A stretch of 64,000 nucleotides of DNA from Plantago ovata (Eukaryota; Streptophyta; Magnoliopsida; Lamiales; Plantaginaceae): positions 44,328,870 through 44,392,869 of the forward strand of contig CM051456.1 in the NCBI GenBank assembly GCA_028274465.1, written 5' to 3'. Below the pieces are notes generated by a model. It was not told where the DNA came from and made no database searches. It worked only from the letters and a program-made list of their open reading frames with translations. Made by a program: the position numbers and the translations under genes. Below are positions 11,718 to 23,383 of this stretch, piece after piece. How positions within the stretch are numbered: position 1 is the first letter of the stretch; each line of letters starts with the position of its first letter.

Positions 11718-13026
11718 TGATGAACGTGGATTTGTCGAGTCCCGATTCAGCAAATAAATTTGTTATTTAGCCAAAGGCAATTCACAACTACAACGAAAAC
11801 CGTAGTGTAGCAGTAGAATGACCTCGAGTGTCGTTCTCTTAGGACTATAACTAGCTTTATCTATTTAACTAGAGAATATAAAAATAGCAGACGTAAAAGC
11901 AAAGGTTTTTCTAACAGATAATGGAGATCGGTGATAGTATGATGCTTCAAAGCATAACGGGTCAATAATCATGCGTAAATTCCTCGGTCTTGCATGGAGA
12001 TCTTTGATCAATCGAATCTCCTGTTGCAATTATTAAGGACTACGAAGATAAAGATACTAACAAGTCAAGCACTATTGTCCAATTGTGTTCCGTAATTATT
12101 CAACACTACAAAGATATAGATGTGCATAGGTCGACGAGGGTCCAATTGTGCATAATAATTAATACAACATACGAGGATTTAGGCTGAGCCTGATAAACGA
12201 AATAAAGCAATAACACGGAGTATAATGCGCGATATAGCCATTAGCATGATTATCTTCCCTTCGCTAAGAATTCACATACTACCACCAACGATAAGTTTAG
12301 CTACTCATAATAGGCATGCAATCAACAGAAATCATAGAAGAAAACATGTTGAAAGATATAAAAAATAAGTAGAGTAAACTGTAAGATACAATGTTACCGA
12401 AGGTTGTCAATCTCCGAAGAATTGCGATCCTACAAGCTCCAATCTGCTATGAAAAAGTATCTCCTAAGCTACGAAGCCCCAGAACAGGCTCTGGGAAGTC
12501 CCTACCTAAAACTACAGAGAAAGGTGAGAGAATAGGTCTGGAAAAGTATGAATTTCGGAGAAAAACTGAGCAACTATATATAGGCTACGAAATAGTGTGG
12601 GGCGATTCGTCCCACGTCCCGGGCGAAATAGTGTGGGGCGATTCGTCCCACGTCCCGGGCGGTTCGCCCGGGAGAAAATCTCGCAGAATTCCGCGTTTTC
12701 GACGCGATTTTGGATTTCTTCCCCTTTTCGGACTCGGTTTCTGACTTCTAGTGGCCTTCTAACCTCCAGATTCGACCCCTAGACTCCAAATCCTATCCGG
12801 AAACCTTCAGATACTCCAAATAGGCTTCTGGAACACCAATTCCTTGTCAACATCAATATAATTGCTCGGAAATCCTCGTTTTTCAACCAAAACATGTAAA
12901 ATAAAATCTCAAGGGAAACGTGACACTATTCTAATAAAATGCACTAAAATATAGCTAAATTAACATAGAGGATAGCTAAATTAGGTGAAAAAGACTCAAA
13001 TGAAAGTGTAAAATACACATTCATCA
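11718..13026 (-). repeat. 5' LTR of element A
   Basis: 1,309 bp. It differs in length from 4757-6026 mainly by a 36-bp tandem duplication of the GC-rich hairpin segment (12588-12623 and 12624-12659). It contains the probable TATA box described separately. Confidence 0.9.
12574..12583 (-). promoter_or_regulatory. Probable TATA box of the element A LTR promoter
   Basis: CTATATATAG lies directly downstream, in minus-strand direction, of the GC-rich hairpin segment. The same arrangement is seen near 826 and 31803-31812. The motif is palindromic, so its direction comes from element orientation. Confidence 0.5.
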
Positions 13027-13939
13027 GCGACCCCATATTTAATTTTTTGGACTTTTTGGACGTTTTTCCCTTTTGGAATATCGTGAAATCATCACGGATA
13101 CACAAATTCAAATGGTTTATTTCTGTAATAATTTCTCATTTAACTTGAGTAATTATTTACACTACACACAGAAAATGAATTACACATTCCAACAATGCTA
13201 CTTGCAGTTTTTGTTGCATATTTCAAACCTCATTTGTCTTCTCTCCCATGAATTTTAGTACAATGGATCCAATTGTATTTGAATAACTTAATTTATTCAT
13301 GTGTTGATCAACACACTGTGTGCATTATTCACCTTTAACCCGAGGGAATTTTATTGACTTAACGCCTTAGTGATAACCATTTTAACAAATGGAAATACAC
13401 GATCGTGGAAACCTTGTTTCGAACGAATTGAAAGCTCATTTGTTTCAGTAAAATTCCCAACAATCCCTACATGAAAGGGAATTGATGCACATGCACTTTG
13501 TCGGTGAGAAGTAATAGCATTGGGGTCGATAGCATCCGCTTTGAATCTCCCTACTGAAATACCTTCGGTTCTACCTGCCACGCGGTGGACCTGAGGCCTT
13601 GAACCGCTCGGCATTTTGTGAATACCAAGACAAAGATAATTCACACTATCACAACCCTGTACTCATTTCAGGTTCTTATGGTATGTCCGTTTTGGCCGTG
13701 GAGAGCTCCTGATTTCTCATAATTGCTTTCATTTGAAGCGGCCCGTCTTCGCAATTAGATAGGTGAACCCCAACAAGGACATCCTGCCAATGTCCCACTT
13801 GACCCGTGTTGAGCTCCAATTCGGGATTCATTTAGAGTTCATTGATGTTACTAAAATATGTCCAGTCTCGTTCTAGTCCGTCAACATGAGAATTAGGGCG
13901 ACCCGGACTCTCCGGAGTACTTAGAAACTGCGAGGATGC
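13027..13939. other. Unassigned sequence between elements A and B
   Basis: No gene is recognised. A 97-residue minus-strand frame (13351-13644) has no familiar motif. The last ~100 bases (13838-13939) are a diverged copy of 57042-57143, so element B landed in a dispersed repeat. Confidence 0.5.
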
Positions 13940-15127
13940 TGATGAACGTTGGATTGTCGGGTTCCAATTAATCAAATAAATTTGTATTTAGCCAAAGGCA
14001 ATTCACAACTACAACGAAAACCGTATTGTAGCAGCAGAATAACCTCGAGTGTCGATCTCTAAGGACTATAACTAGCTTTATCTAATCTAACTTTAGAATG
14101 TAAAAACAGCAGACGACTTAGTAAAGGTTTTTCTTAACAGATAATGGAGATTGGTGATAGTATGGTCATTCAAAAGCATAGCAGGTTAATAATCATGCAT
14201 AAATTCCTCGGTTTTGCATGGAGATCTTTGATCAATGAATTGTCCAGTTGTGTTCCGTAATTATTCAACACTACGAAGATAGAGATTTAGATAGATCAAA
14301 GAAATAAAGCAATGACTCAGAGTATAATGCGCGATATAGCCATTAGCATAATTATTAACCCTTCGCTAAGAAATCACATACTATCACCAACAAGAAGTTT
14401 AGCTACTCATAGATGTCATGCAATCAACAGAAATCATACCACGAATGAATGAAAACATGATGAAAGATATATAAATATAAATAGAAAAACTATAAGATAC
14501 AATGTTACCGAAGGTTGTCAATCTCCGAAGAATCGCGATCTTACAAGCTCCAAACTGCTAAGAAAAAGTATCTCCTAAGCTAAGAACCCCCAGAACAGGC
14601 TCTTGAGAATTCCTACCTAAAACTACTGAGAAAGGTGAGAGAAAAGGTCTGGAAAAGTATGAAAAACGGAGAAAACTTAGGCATTCGAATTGTGTGGGGC
14701 GAAGGGCCCCACACACCGGGCGATTCGCCTGGTGTGGGGCGATTCGCCCCACGTCCCGGGCGACTCGCCCGGGAGTGTTTTGCGGCCCAAAACGCGTTTT
14801 CGACGCGTTTTTGGATTTCTTCCCATTTTCGGACTCGGTTTCTGACTTCTAGTGGCCTTCTAACCTCCAGATTCGACCCCTAGACTTCAAATCCTATCCG
14901 GAATCTTTCAGATACTCCAAATAGGCTTCTGGAACACCAATTCCTTGTCTACTTCAATATAATTGCCCGGAAAACCTCGTTTTTCAACCAAAACCTGTAA
15001 AATAAAAACTAAAGGGAAACGTGACACTATTCTAATAAAATGCACTAAAATATAGCTAAATTAACATAGAGGATAGCTAAAATAGGTGAAAAAGACTCAA
15101 ATGAAAGTGTAAAATACACATTCATCA
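13940..15127 (-). repeat. 3' LTR of element B
   Basis: 1,188 bp, TGATGAACG to TTCATCA. Its GC-rich segment (14692-14773) holds four hairpins in a row. Compared with the right LTR, a short deletion has removed the TATATATA box near 14680. Confidence 0.9.
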
Positions 15128-16736
15128 AACTCCCCAAACCGAACCTTTGCTTGTCCTCAAGCAACTAAGCTAGACTCTAATGCAAAAAATAATGCAACAC
15201 AAAAAATGGAGTCTCATGCCAAATGAAATGAACTAGTCTATTGAATCAATCAAAAAACAAATGAACAAAAAACATACAAATCATAACATGAATATAGGTT
15301 GAAGAATGCCTCGATTGACTCATACACATCCACATAAGCACTTATGTCAAGACAAGATAGTCTCTCGTAACATTCTCTACCTGGACCTAGTCAATGACGA
15401 CGTAATGAAACATGTTAGAATACGAATGGTTGTCCCGTGCCTATGAATCTGAGGACTTACTGCTGTTCACAAAGTTAAGACTTTTCCTCAAAGAGGTCGA
15501 ACCAATACTGGCTCTCATCAAACGAAGGAGGGTTCCCTAAAAAGATAACACTCCCCTATTCTACCCATCTTTCAATCAAAGCCTTAAGCTATTCACCACT
15601 TCCTGAATGGCAGGACGAGGGTGGTCTAGAACAGATGACACTCAAAAACAAAAGACAAAAAATTACAACACGATTACGATCATTTACAAGAATTGCAAAA
15701 TGAGACACAACACTTTGCTAAACTGCTTTTTTGGCTTTTTGGACCCTTCTTTGCTTTTTTTTGGGGTCTTTTTTTTCTTTTTTTCTTTCTTTTTCTTTTC
15801 CAGTTTCTTTTTCTTTTTTTTCTGGAATTTTTCTTCTTTGTTTTCGATTTTTTTTAGCCAGCAGTAGCACAACGAAAAGAGAAACAAAAATGACAAACAA
15901 ACGACTTCCCCAAACCTATTCGAAAGAATAGGTTGGAGTACAAAATTTACGAAAAAGGAAAAATAAACTCACAACACAAAAATGAAAAACAAGTCTAATG
16001 ATGGTGTAACCCCCTCCCCAAACCTATTCGAAAGAATAGGTTGCAAACAAAGGATCACACAATCTAACACTACCTCCTTCCTAGGCATTTAGCAATCTCA
16101 AAGCATGGTGAAGACTTGTTGCCTCTTAGGTACATAATTACTCGGGAAAACAACCATAAGACCCTAACATGCATCGTCCTATTATAAAGGCCTTCGTGAA
16201 CCGCAGAGAGAAAACACCACTAAGTGATGTCGAGACTACCAAGCTTAACTAAGTGCAATACATAAATGTGACAAGCTAAGCGAGAAAAATCTCAAACAAA
16301 TTCATAGAGATGAAGCATATGATTAATGGCATAATTAGTTGATCTTCCCAATAAAAAAGTTCAAAAAATTTGTCAATAAACTCCACACACAAACATGCAA
16401 GACTATCCTAGGATGAATGTAGTGAATGCAACCTAGAAAACTAAGGAAGCAGTAAACGTGCAAATGCAAATGCAGACGGATAAACATGCAAGGTACTATA
16501 CTCAACCTACCAATTCCAAGCTCTAAACCATCAATGGCAAGCTCTAAACCATCAATGTCAAGCTCCAAACTAACAACACTAGATCACTTAAATCCCATCC
16601 CCCCTCATGAATTTAAAGCTAGTCCCTAGCAGTAAGAAAATGAGGAAATAAGATGTGATACTAGATGTTACCGCATGGTTTGGCCTCGGTCGGCTGAGTA
16701 TGGTGCTTGTAAGTTATTGGGACTTTTCTGGGAGCC
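15128..16736 (-). other. PPT and non-coding 3' region of element B
   Basis: Starts with the polypurine tract (TTTGGGGAGTT on the minus strand). The paired AACCTATTC/GAATAGGTT stem-loops recur at 15913-15934 and 16021-16042, with a pyrimidine tract at about 15725-15855. No gene is supported. A short GCTCTAAACCATCAATG duplication lies near 16520-16560. Confidence 0.65.
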
Positions 16737-16946
16737 TTATAGGTGATCATCGGGGCTTGTGGTAGTGGCGGTAGTTCCATTAATAGATCGGATAGGAACA
16801 ACTCCTCCATCTGTATCATCATTGTCCCTATTGTCTTTATTGTCACTACTGTCACCAACATCATCACCAGTAGAGTTGCATTGTTGAAGAGAATCTTCAA
16901 GATTGGTCGCCTTTGTTATGGAATCTTCCACCCGGTATCTCTCCAA
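16737..16946 (-). CDS. Small hypothetical ORF of element B
   Basis: 69 residues, counterpart of 7598-7807, with an acidic Asp/Asn-rich middle and GGVVPI. No recognised domain. The shared length, start and stop between A and B are the only support. Confidence 0.3.
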   Translation of the reverse strand: MERYRVEDSITKATNLEDSLQQCNSTGDDVGDSSDNKDNRDNDDTDGGVVPIRSINGTTATTTSPDDHL

Positions 16947-17124
16947 TAGGGTGTGAACGGTTGAAGGGGAAAGAGCAGTGGTATCAAAGCCTCCCTCTCC
17001 AATGTTTTACACCCCGAGGAGGTTGCAACAAGCTGCTCGGATACTCAGAGGTTGTCTTCCATTTTTTTCAATGTCGACCACATTCTCTACGGTTGATGCC
17101 CCCGATGTCTATATGATGCTCCCT

Positions 17125-17568
17125 TTAGAGGCAGTCAAGGGGAACCCCTAAGAGGGGCTGGGCACCCATGTCATTATGTTTTGGAACCGAGCTAGCGATT
17201 CGGAACTTTCTCACCACTGTCGACTCAAGACTGAATCCGTTGTGGTGAGATCGTCCCGGTGCCTTCCTATTCACTCTAACTCTGCAGTCCTTGTGATAGA
17301 TTGCTGACGTAATAATTGTTTCTATCCCTTCGGTGGTGCATGAATAGGCATAGGAGTCCTTACTCCAGGTGTACTCTAGCTCCTCCTTTTGGATAATCCG
17401 CGACGTTGTTGCAAGAGCCCGTGGCTCGAATGCACCTCTAACGAGATCACTCTCCTTGACTTGGTTGTAATCGATCCCCCTCCAATACTTCATAGTAGCC
17501 AAACGGGAGTGCTCCTCTCCCTTTGTGGCATGGTTCCTACAAACAGCAGTTAGTACCTCGTATGACAC
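17125..17568 (-). CDS. Orphan 147-residue ORF of element B
   Basis: Homologue of the element A ORF at 7986-8426, about 80% identical, with one extra codon near residue 15. The TMKYWRG and LEYTWSKDSYA motifs and the VPLDCL end are kept. The frame is intact although gag-protease of the same element carries several stops. Function unknown. Confidence 0.45.
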   Translation of the reverse strand: MSYEVLTAVCRNHATKGEEHSRLATMKYWRGIDYNQVKESDLVRGAFEPRALATTSRIIQKEELEYTWSKDSYAYSCTTEGIETIITSAIYHKDCRVRVNRKAPGRSHHNGFSLESTVVRKFRIASSVPKHNDMGAQPLLGVPLDCL

Positions 17569-18529
17569 AAAACTGACTCATGCTTATGCTAATGTAAAAG
17601 CGAACCACACGAGTGATAAAATCAACAATCGAACTCTGCAAATCCTCCATGTCTAGCCTAGCTACTTCAACATGCAACATACTAATGTAACTACTACATG
17701 CACATATCACATTATGCTCTTGCTAGACGACCAATATCCTAAATAACAAGGTTCAATTCATACCATAGTAGCGAAAAATTCTAGCATCATAAATCCTCAT
17801 ACCCAACAATTATGCATTCCACCATCATATCCATCATCATTACATCAGTAAACACAATCATATGCATGGAATCGAAGAAAGAGATACATTGCATAACAAG
17901 ATAAAAACATTTAGTAGCAAAATTCCCAAATCAACAATTCAAGCATAATTGAGCATGCAATTGATAGTAAATAACGCTTCTAATTACACAAACAACCTAC
18001 CCATACATCATATAAGCCTCATTGAAGCTCAAATTAGAAAACCCCCAAATTTGAAAAATTAGGGTTCATAAGAAGATACCTCAGATCTGGAAAACGAATG
18101 CACTAGAGTGAAAGTTGTTCGGATAAAAAGAAAGAGCACGTAATGGGCTTCGATTGACTTGTGGGGCTCTCTGGACTTTGGGGCGATTCACCCCCCAACT
18201 CCTGAGGTGGGGAGACGAAACTTTCGAAAAAACGCGGTTTTTTTAATCCCCGAAAACCATTTTTCTCATAAAACCACTCGAAAAAGCTCATTCAAACAAA
18301 AACATAAGCACATACGACACAGAGATGAACAAATTCACATAAGAAAAACAAATTTTTCAAGTATGAATGCATGGAAAAAAGCAGTAAAAAAGCGATAAAA
18401 ACTCCGGGTTGCCTCCCGGATAGCGCCATTGTTTAAAATCTTTGACTCGACTCCTGGTTACGCCTAGCTCTTCTTCTTGAGGGTACTAGACTTCCCCTTC
18501 ATTGATCTTCTCCTCATGCCACGAACCTG
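17569..18529 (-). other. Spacer of element B
   Basis: Counterpart of 8427-9396: AT-rich, with a remnant of the GC-rich hairpin segment (GGGGCGATTCACCCC) near 18180. No gene is seen. Confidence 0.55.
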
Positions 18530-20623
18530 TCAATAAGAATGAACATAGACAGCAAGACCACAGTAGTTAATAGTGTGAGAAGCATCGAAGCGATCAGGTG
18601 GGTCAGATATGGCTCGCAACACGTGTCGCTTGCCATCCACCTCAATGGTGCAAGTCCTTCGGTAGATGTCTATAACGGAGCGTAGCTTGGTCAAGAATGT
18701 TCGCCACAAGAGAACGACATCCCCCATCCTAGGTGTAGACGCCGGCATAACTACAAAATTGGTGTATACAGAAGCTTCACCAATCTTGACCAATACGTTC
18801 TTCACAACGCCTTCGGGTCTCACAAAGGATGCATCCGCCAGTTGCACAATAGCCTTATGCTCAGATAGTTTTCCAAGGCTACTCTTCTCGAACACATTCA
18901 TAGGGAGCACATTAGAGTAGGATCCCGTGTCTAATGTAGCACGGACATCTTCAAGTTCACCAATCCCGACCTTAACATCGAAACTTTGAGGGAATGGCTC
19001 GGGATCCTCTTGCTCCTCTTCACTCTCGTCCGAACCAAGGTCCTTCTCTTCTTCCTTGGCCTGTGGGGGCTCTTCACCCTTGCAACACTCGCACTTAGCA
19101 ACCTTCTTGATGGTGATTTCAACAGGTAGATCACCCACCAAGGTAATGGACATCAACTTCTAAGTGTTGCTAGGCAGCTTGCCTTGCTCCCTACTTGCTC
19201 CTCGGTCGATCAACTCTTGCATCTTTTGATGGGAAAGCCTAGTGCTCTCTTCCAATCGATCAAGCCTCGCCCTAGTCTTCTCAGAATCTTCTTCATAACG
19301 TTTGAGAAAGCTTTGGGTGTGATCAACCATCTTTTGCAAGTTCTCCATCAGTTGAGCCGACTTCGACTTCGGTTGCTCTTTCGGAGCGGGGTTTTCGCAG
19401 TGGTCATTACCATAGTTAAGCCTACTACGGTCTTGGTTAGGTCCATAAGTTTGGCTAGCCGGTGCATATCCTTGATTGTTTCGGAACCCTCTTCTCCAAA
19501 ATCCACCTCGAGGATTCCTTCCGTCTTATCCGTAGCTAGCTTCTTGAGTACCAAATTCCGTAGCAAAGGCTTCCTCTTCGCCTCCTTGAACCCAGTTGCC
19601 ATCATCATATGCAAGCTCCGATCTACATATATGAGCCCCATGCCCATAGTTCTTGCATATTCGGCAAACTTCATTCGAAACAGCTGTTCCAGTGGCGCTC
19701 TTGAGGAATTGCTTCAATTCGTTGGTAAAGCACTCGAATTGATCCCCATTCCCCCTATACATAGGGGCTTCTTGAGTAGGTGGAGCTTCAGGTCCACGTC
19801 TCCTAACCATCGGCCTTGGGTCCTTGAACTGCGATCCCTTAGCAATCCTTTCGAAAACCGCCTAGATGGCTTCCGCGGTTTCCTCCCAAATATTGCCACG
19901 GCATTGGAAGTCCACCACTTGTTGGTTCTCGAAGGTTAGTCCATTGTAGAAGTGTTGGACTAGATCAGAAAGCTCAAAACCCTGGTGAGGGCACTTGTTC
20001 ATGAGGTCTTGGAACCTCTCAAACGCGGTGTAGATGGTCTCATCATAGTCCTATTTGAATCCAGTGATTTGCGCCTTTAGCGCGGTAGTCAAGGTGTGAG
20101 GGAAGTATTTCTCCATGAAAGCTGAAAAAACCTTTTCCCAAGTGTCCAGTGAGCCCGCTGGTAGAGAACTCAACCATGACTTGGCTCTGTCGCCAAGTCC
20201 CATAGCAAAAACCTTCATTCTCAACTCGTCCGTTGTTATTTCAGCTCCGGGTCGTGGGAGTTGGTTGACGAAATCATCGATATCGTGCAAGTACCCCATC
20301 ACATCTTCCCTTGCTAAGCCATAGAACCTCGAAAGTTGTTGGAACGCGTGGTTCTTGATTTCCAGATCTCGAGTTGCAGGCGAAAGAACAATCGCCGGTC
20401 CCCTCATACGATCCTTGGAGGGTTGAACCCATACTTTCTGTGGTCTAGCTTCTGCCATTCCGTCGATTTCCTTGAAAAGACTGTGTAGAGATTCAGAGAA
20501 ATCGGTATCCTCTATTTCCTCTAGTTCACGCCTTTGAAGTAGTCGCCTTCTTTGGTGGTAGACTCTGTCGATCTCAGCAATTGAATCAACAAGCGGTGTT
20601 CCTCTAGATCGTGTATGTGGCAT
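18530..20623 (-). pseudogene. gag-pro: gag-protease of element B, broken by several stops
   Basis: Same product and order as the element A copy: gag N-terminus at 20623, gag core, CRICKNYGHGAHIC knuckle near 19650, Lys/Glu-rich linker, and protease with LDTGSYSNVLPMN near 18915-18945. Stops replace coding triplets seen in element A near 20053 (Gln to TAG), 19862 (Trp to TAG), 19530 (Gln to TAA) and 19161 (Glu to TAG). Three of the four are transitions expected from loss of methylated cytosine. Where element A has a frameshift near 10193, B is in frame, so the two copies decayed independently. Confidence 0.82.
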
Positions 20624-20749
20624 ACACTATCTGTAACAAACTAGGAAAGGAGTATCAGAGAGATATTAAATAGGAAAACTAAAATCTACTAGAACTAGGA
20701 ATTGAATGCTGAAAATATAAAAAAGTTAAACAGGAAAAAAGAGTATAGT

Positions 20750-20766
20750 CCCCGGCAGCGGCGCCA
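20750..20766 (-). promoter_or_regulatory. Primer binding site of element B
   Basis: On the minus strand TGGCGCCGCTGCCGGGG, three bases inside the 5' LTR. It differs at one base from the tRNA-Asp-type site of element A (GCCGTTGCC). Confidence 0.8.
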
Positions 20767-20769
20767 ATT

Positions 20770-21465
20770 TGATGAACGTTGGGTTGTCGGGTTCCAATTA
20801 ATCAAATAAATTTGTATTTAGCCAAAGGCAATTCACAACTACAACGAAAACCGTAGTGTAGAAGCAGAATAACCTCGAGTGTCGATCTATAAGGACTATA
20901 ACTAGCTTTATCTTATCTAACTTTAGAATATAAAAACAGCAGACGACTTAGCAAAGGTTTTTCTTAACAGATAATGGAGATTGGTGATAGTATGGTCATT
21001 CAAAGCATAGCAGGTTAATAATCATGCATAAATTCCTCGGTTTTGCATGGAGATCTTTGATCAATGAATTGTCCAGTTGTGTTCCGTAATTATTCAACAC
21101 TACGAAGATAGAGATTTATATGATCAAAGAAATAAAGCAATAACTCAGAGTATAATGCGCGATATAGCCATTAGCATAATTATTAACCCTTCGCTAAGAA
21201 ATCACATACTATCACCAACGAGAAGTTTAGCTAGTCATAGATGTCATGCAATCAACAGAAATCATACCACGAATGAATGAAAACATGATGAAAGATATAT
21301 AAATATAAATAGAAAAACTGTAATATACAATGTTACAGAAGGTTGTCAATCTCCGAAGAATCGCGATCTTACAAGCTCCAAACTGCTAAGAAAAAGTATC
21401 TCCTAACCTAAGAACCCCAGAACAGGCCCTGGAGAATTCCTACCTAAAACTACTGAGAAAGGTGA
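20770..21465 (-). repeat. 5' LTR of element B, left part
   Basis: Begins TGATGAACGTTGGG and continues to GAGAAAGGTGA, where element C is inserted. 21461-21465 (GGTGA) is the left copy of the target-site duplication. Confidence 0.92.
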
Positions 21466-23118
21466 TGTTGGTCCCTTTAAACAACAAGAAAAGACTACGG
21501 GGGGGGGGGGGGTGAATAGTCTTTTCAAACTTTCATCGTTTAAAACTTTCTCAGCAAGTACTTATTACTTTTCAGTAATGAGTTTGCTGATACTTAACTT
21601 TCTCAGCAAGTGTAAGTTACTTTTCAGTAGCTTGGTTTGCTGATACTTAAAATCAGAGAGCGGAAGTCTTTGATACAATAAGTGCTCTTTCAGTAAGTAA
21701 AGGTTTCAGCAAGTGATGTGAGTGACTGTGTACAGACAGATATGATTTGCTGAAAACTAAGTACAGTAAGTAAATCACACAAACACTTTTATAGTGGTAT
21801 CTGAGAGTGGCGTAATCTCTCAACTAATCCACTTTGTCCTTTCTAGGACTGAATCCACTAAGATATGATTGAGGTTCCTTACAATCTCCTATCTAGAGCG
21901 ATTCAACAGAAACCAAAGCACACTTGCTTTGTCTCCAACCTAATCTAGAGAACGTAACCTTGTTCTCCACCAAACTTGGTACTTTTAATCAGCAACACTA
22001 TGCTCGATTAAGTTCCCCCTGAATATCACGCCTGAAAGGGTGTATTTTCAGTTAGAGAGTTTTGGGGTGAGATAACTTAATTATAACTTATTCAATTACA
22101 ACAAGTAATCTAAGAAACACAACTTTGAATACTTTGCAGTAGACAAGTTAGATTGTTTCTGGTGTCAAGACTTGTTCTTGTTCGAAAGAAAGAACACTTA
22201 ACTAATTTCCTAGCCGAGTTTGTTCTACTTCTTCACAAGTAGCTTTTTCAAGCTTTAAGTCTTGGAACGGATCAATGGCAGTAAGAGTATTTGAAGGTAT
22301 GTGAGTTTAAGCACAAGTGAGAGTTTGATCACGTTGTTGACACACTTCAACTCTTCGCCGGATGACCTCTATTTATAGTGCAAGTAAGGAGCCGTTTGAA
22401 TTTTAAATTCCAAGGCTTTTGATCCTTAACATGTCACTATCTTGCTTTTGTACTTTCAGCAGCGTCCTTGTTTGTCTTCTAGTCTTCATGTCCTTCGCGT
22501 GCAAGCTTTGCATTTAATGCATATTTGAATAGTATTCAACAGTAACATTGGAGCGGAAAATCAAGTACTTTCAGCAAGAGGTCACATATGTTCCATCGGC
22601 AAGTGGTTAGTCTCAGTTTCAGCAAGCACAACCTACTCTGTCTTTCATATTTTCACTTATGCAATGCTGTTGCTGAAGTTTCCACTTTCTGAGCAACACG
22701 TGCCTTTGTAGATACCAGTCTTTCAGCAATCTTCAAGTCTTCAGATCTTCAGTAATCTTCAACTCTTCAGATCTTCAATAATCTTCAAGATTCTGAGCGG
22801 TTTCTAAATGCTTCAATAGTTTGTTTGTAAAAACAAAGTACATCGTCAGCAAATGCTTCAATAGGTTATTTTCTTTTCAGAAAATAAGATATATCATAAG
22901 CTACAACATCAATAAGTTATTTTCTTTTCAGAAAATAAAATACATCATACGCGGTAAAAACCAACTTAACTAACACCTAATCTAAGTCTTCAGCAAACGT
23001 TCCTCTATTACAATGTTCTTTAAATTCTAAATTCCTATGGACCTTAAGAGTATTAGTTACTGGACTTTCCTTAATTTAGCATGGTTAATTGCTCATCAAA
23101 ATTACAAGTTTCCTAACA
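21466..23118 (-). repeat. 3' LTR of element C
   Basis: 1,653 bp, a few percent diverged from 30100-31751 by eye. A G run at about 21500-21512 varies in length between copies. The word TCAGCAA or TTGCTGA recurs many times along it. Confidence 0.93.
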
Positions 23119-23133
23119 AATTTCCCCCTTTTT
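23119..23133 (-). promoter_or_regulatory. Polypurine tract of element C
   Basis: AAAAAGGGGGAAATT on the minus strand, immediately next to the 3' LTR. Confidence 0.85.
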
Positions 23134-23383
23134 GATGTTAGCAATCCATGGCTAAATTAATTGTTACCCTTTTAGAGGTTTCTGATGTTGAATAAATCAG
23201 TTGATTAATGCAAGCATACTTGAATAATTAAACAGTAAGCATAAGTAAATTGCATAATCAAAAACCAATAAGAGTCAAAAGTTTCATTGCTGATAGTTAT
23301 CTTTCAGAAGTTTACATGAAAAGGCAGAGATAACTTAAACAGAATCAGCAAACAAAAACTTTAACAAAAAGTATTACAAGGAG

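Larger units (their letters stand above)
4757..13026 (-). mobile_element. Element A: non-autonomous Athila-type LTR retrotransposon
   Basis: Two LTRs (4757-6026 and 11718-13026) both run TGATGAA...TTCATCA. They enclose 5.7 kb with a primer site complementary to the plant tRNA-Asp 3' end (11698-11714), gag-protease on the minus strand, and a polypurine tract beside the left LTR. All features point to minus-strand transcription. No RT, RNase H or integrase motif is visible, so the element would depend on enzymes from a relative. The flanking five bases are GAGAC (4752-4756) and GCGAC (13027-13031), a probable target-site duplication with one change. Athila affinity rests on the tRNA-Asp primer, the gag type and the PPT region; the exact clade is an inference. 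Confidence 0.88.

Noticed and set aside
13351-13644. 97-residue minus-strand frame as a possible host gene
   Set aside because: No recognisable motif, no splice partners, and it lies between two retrotransposons.
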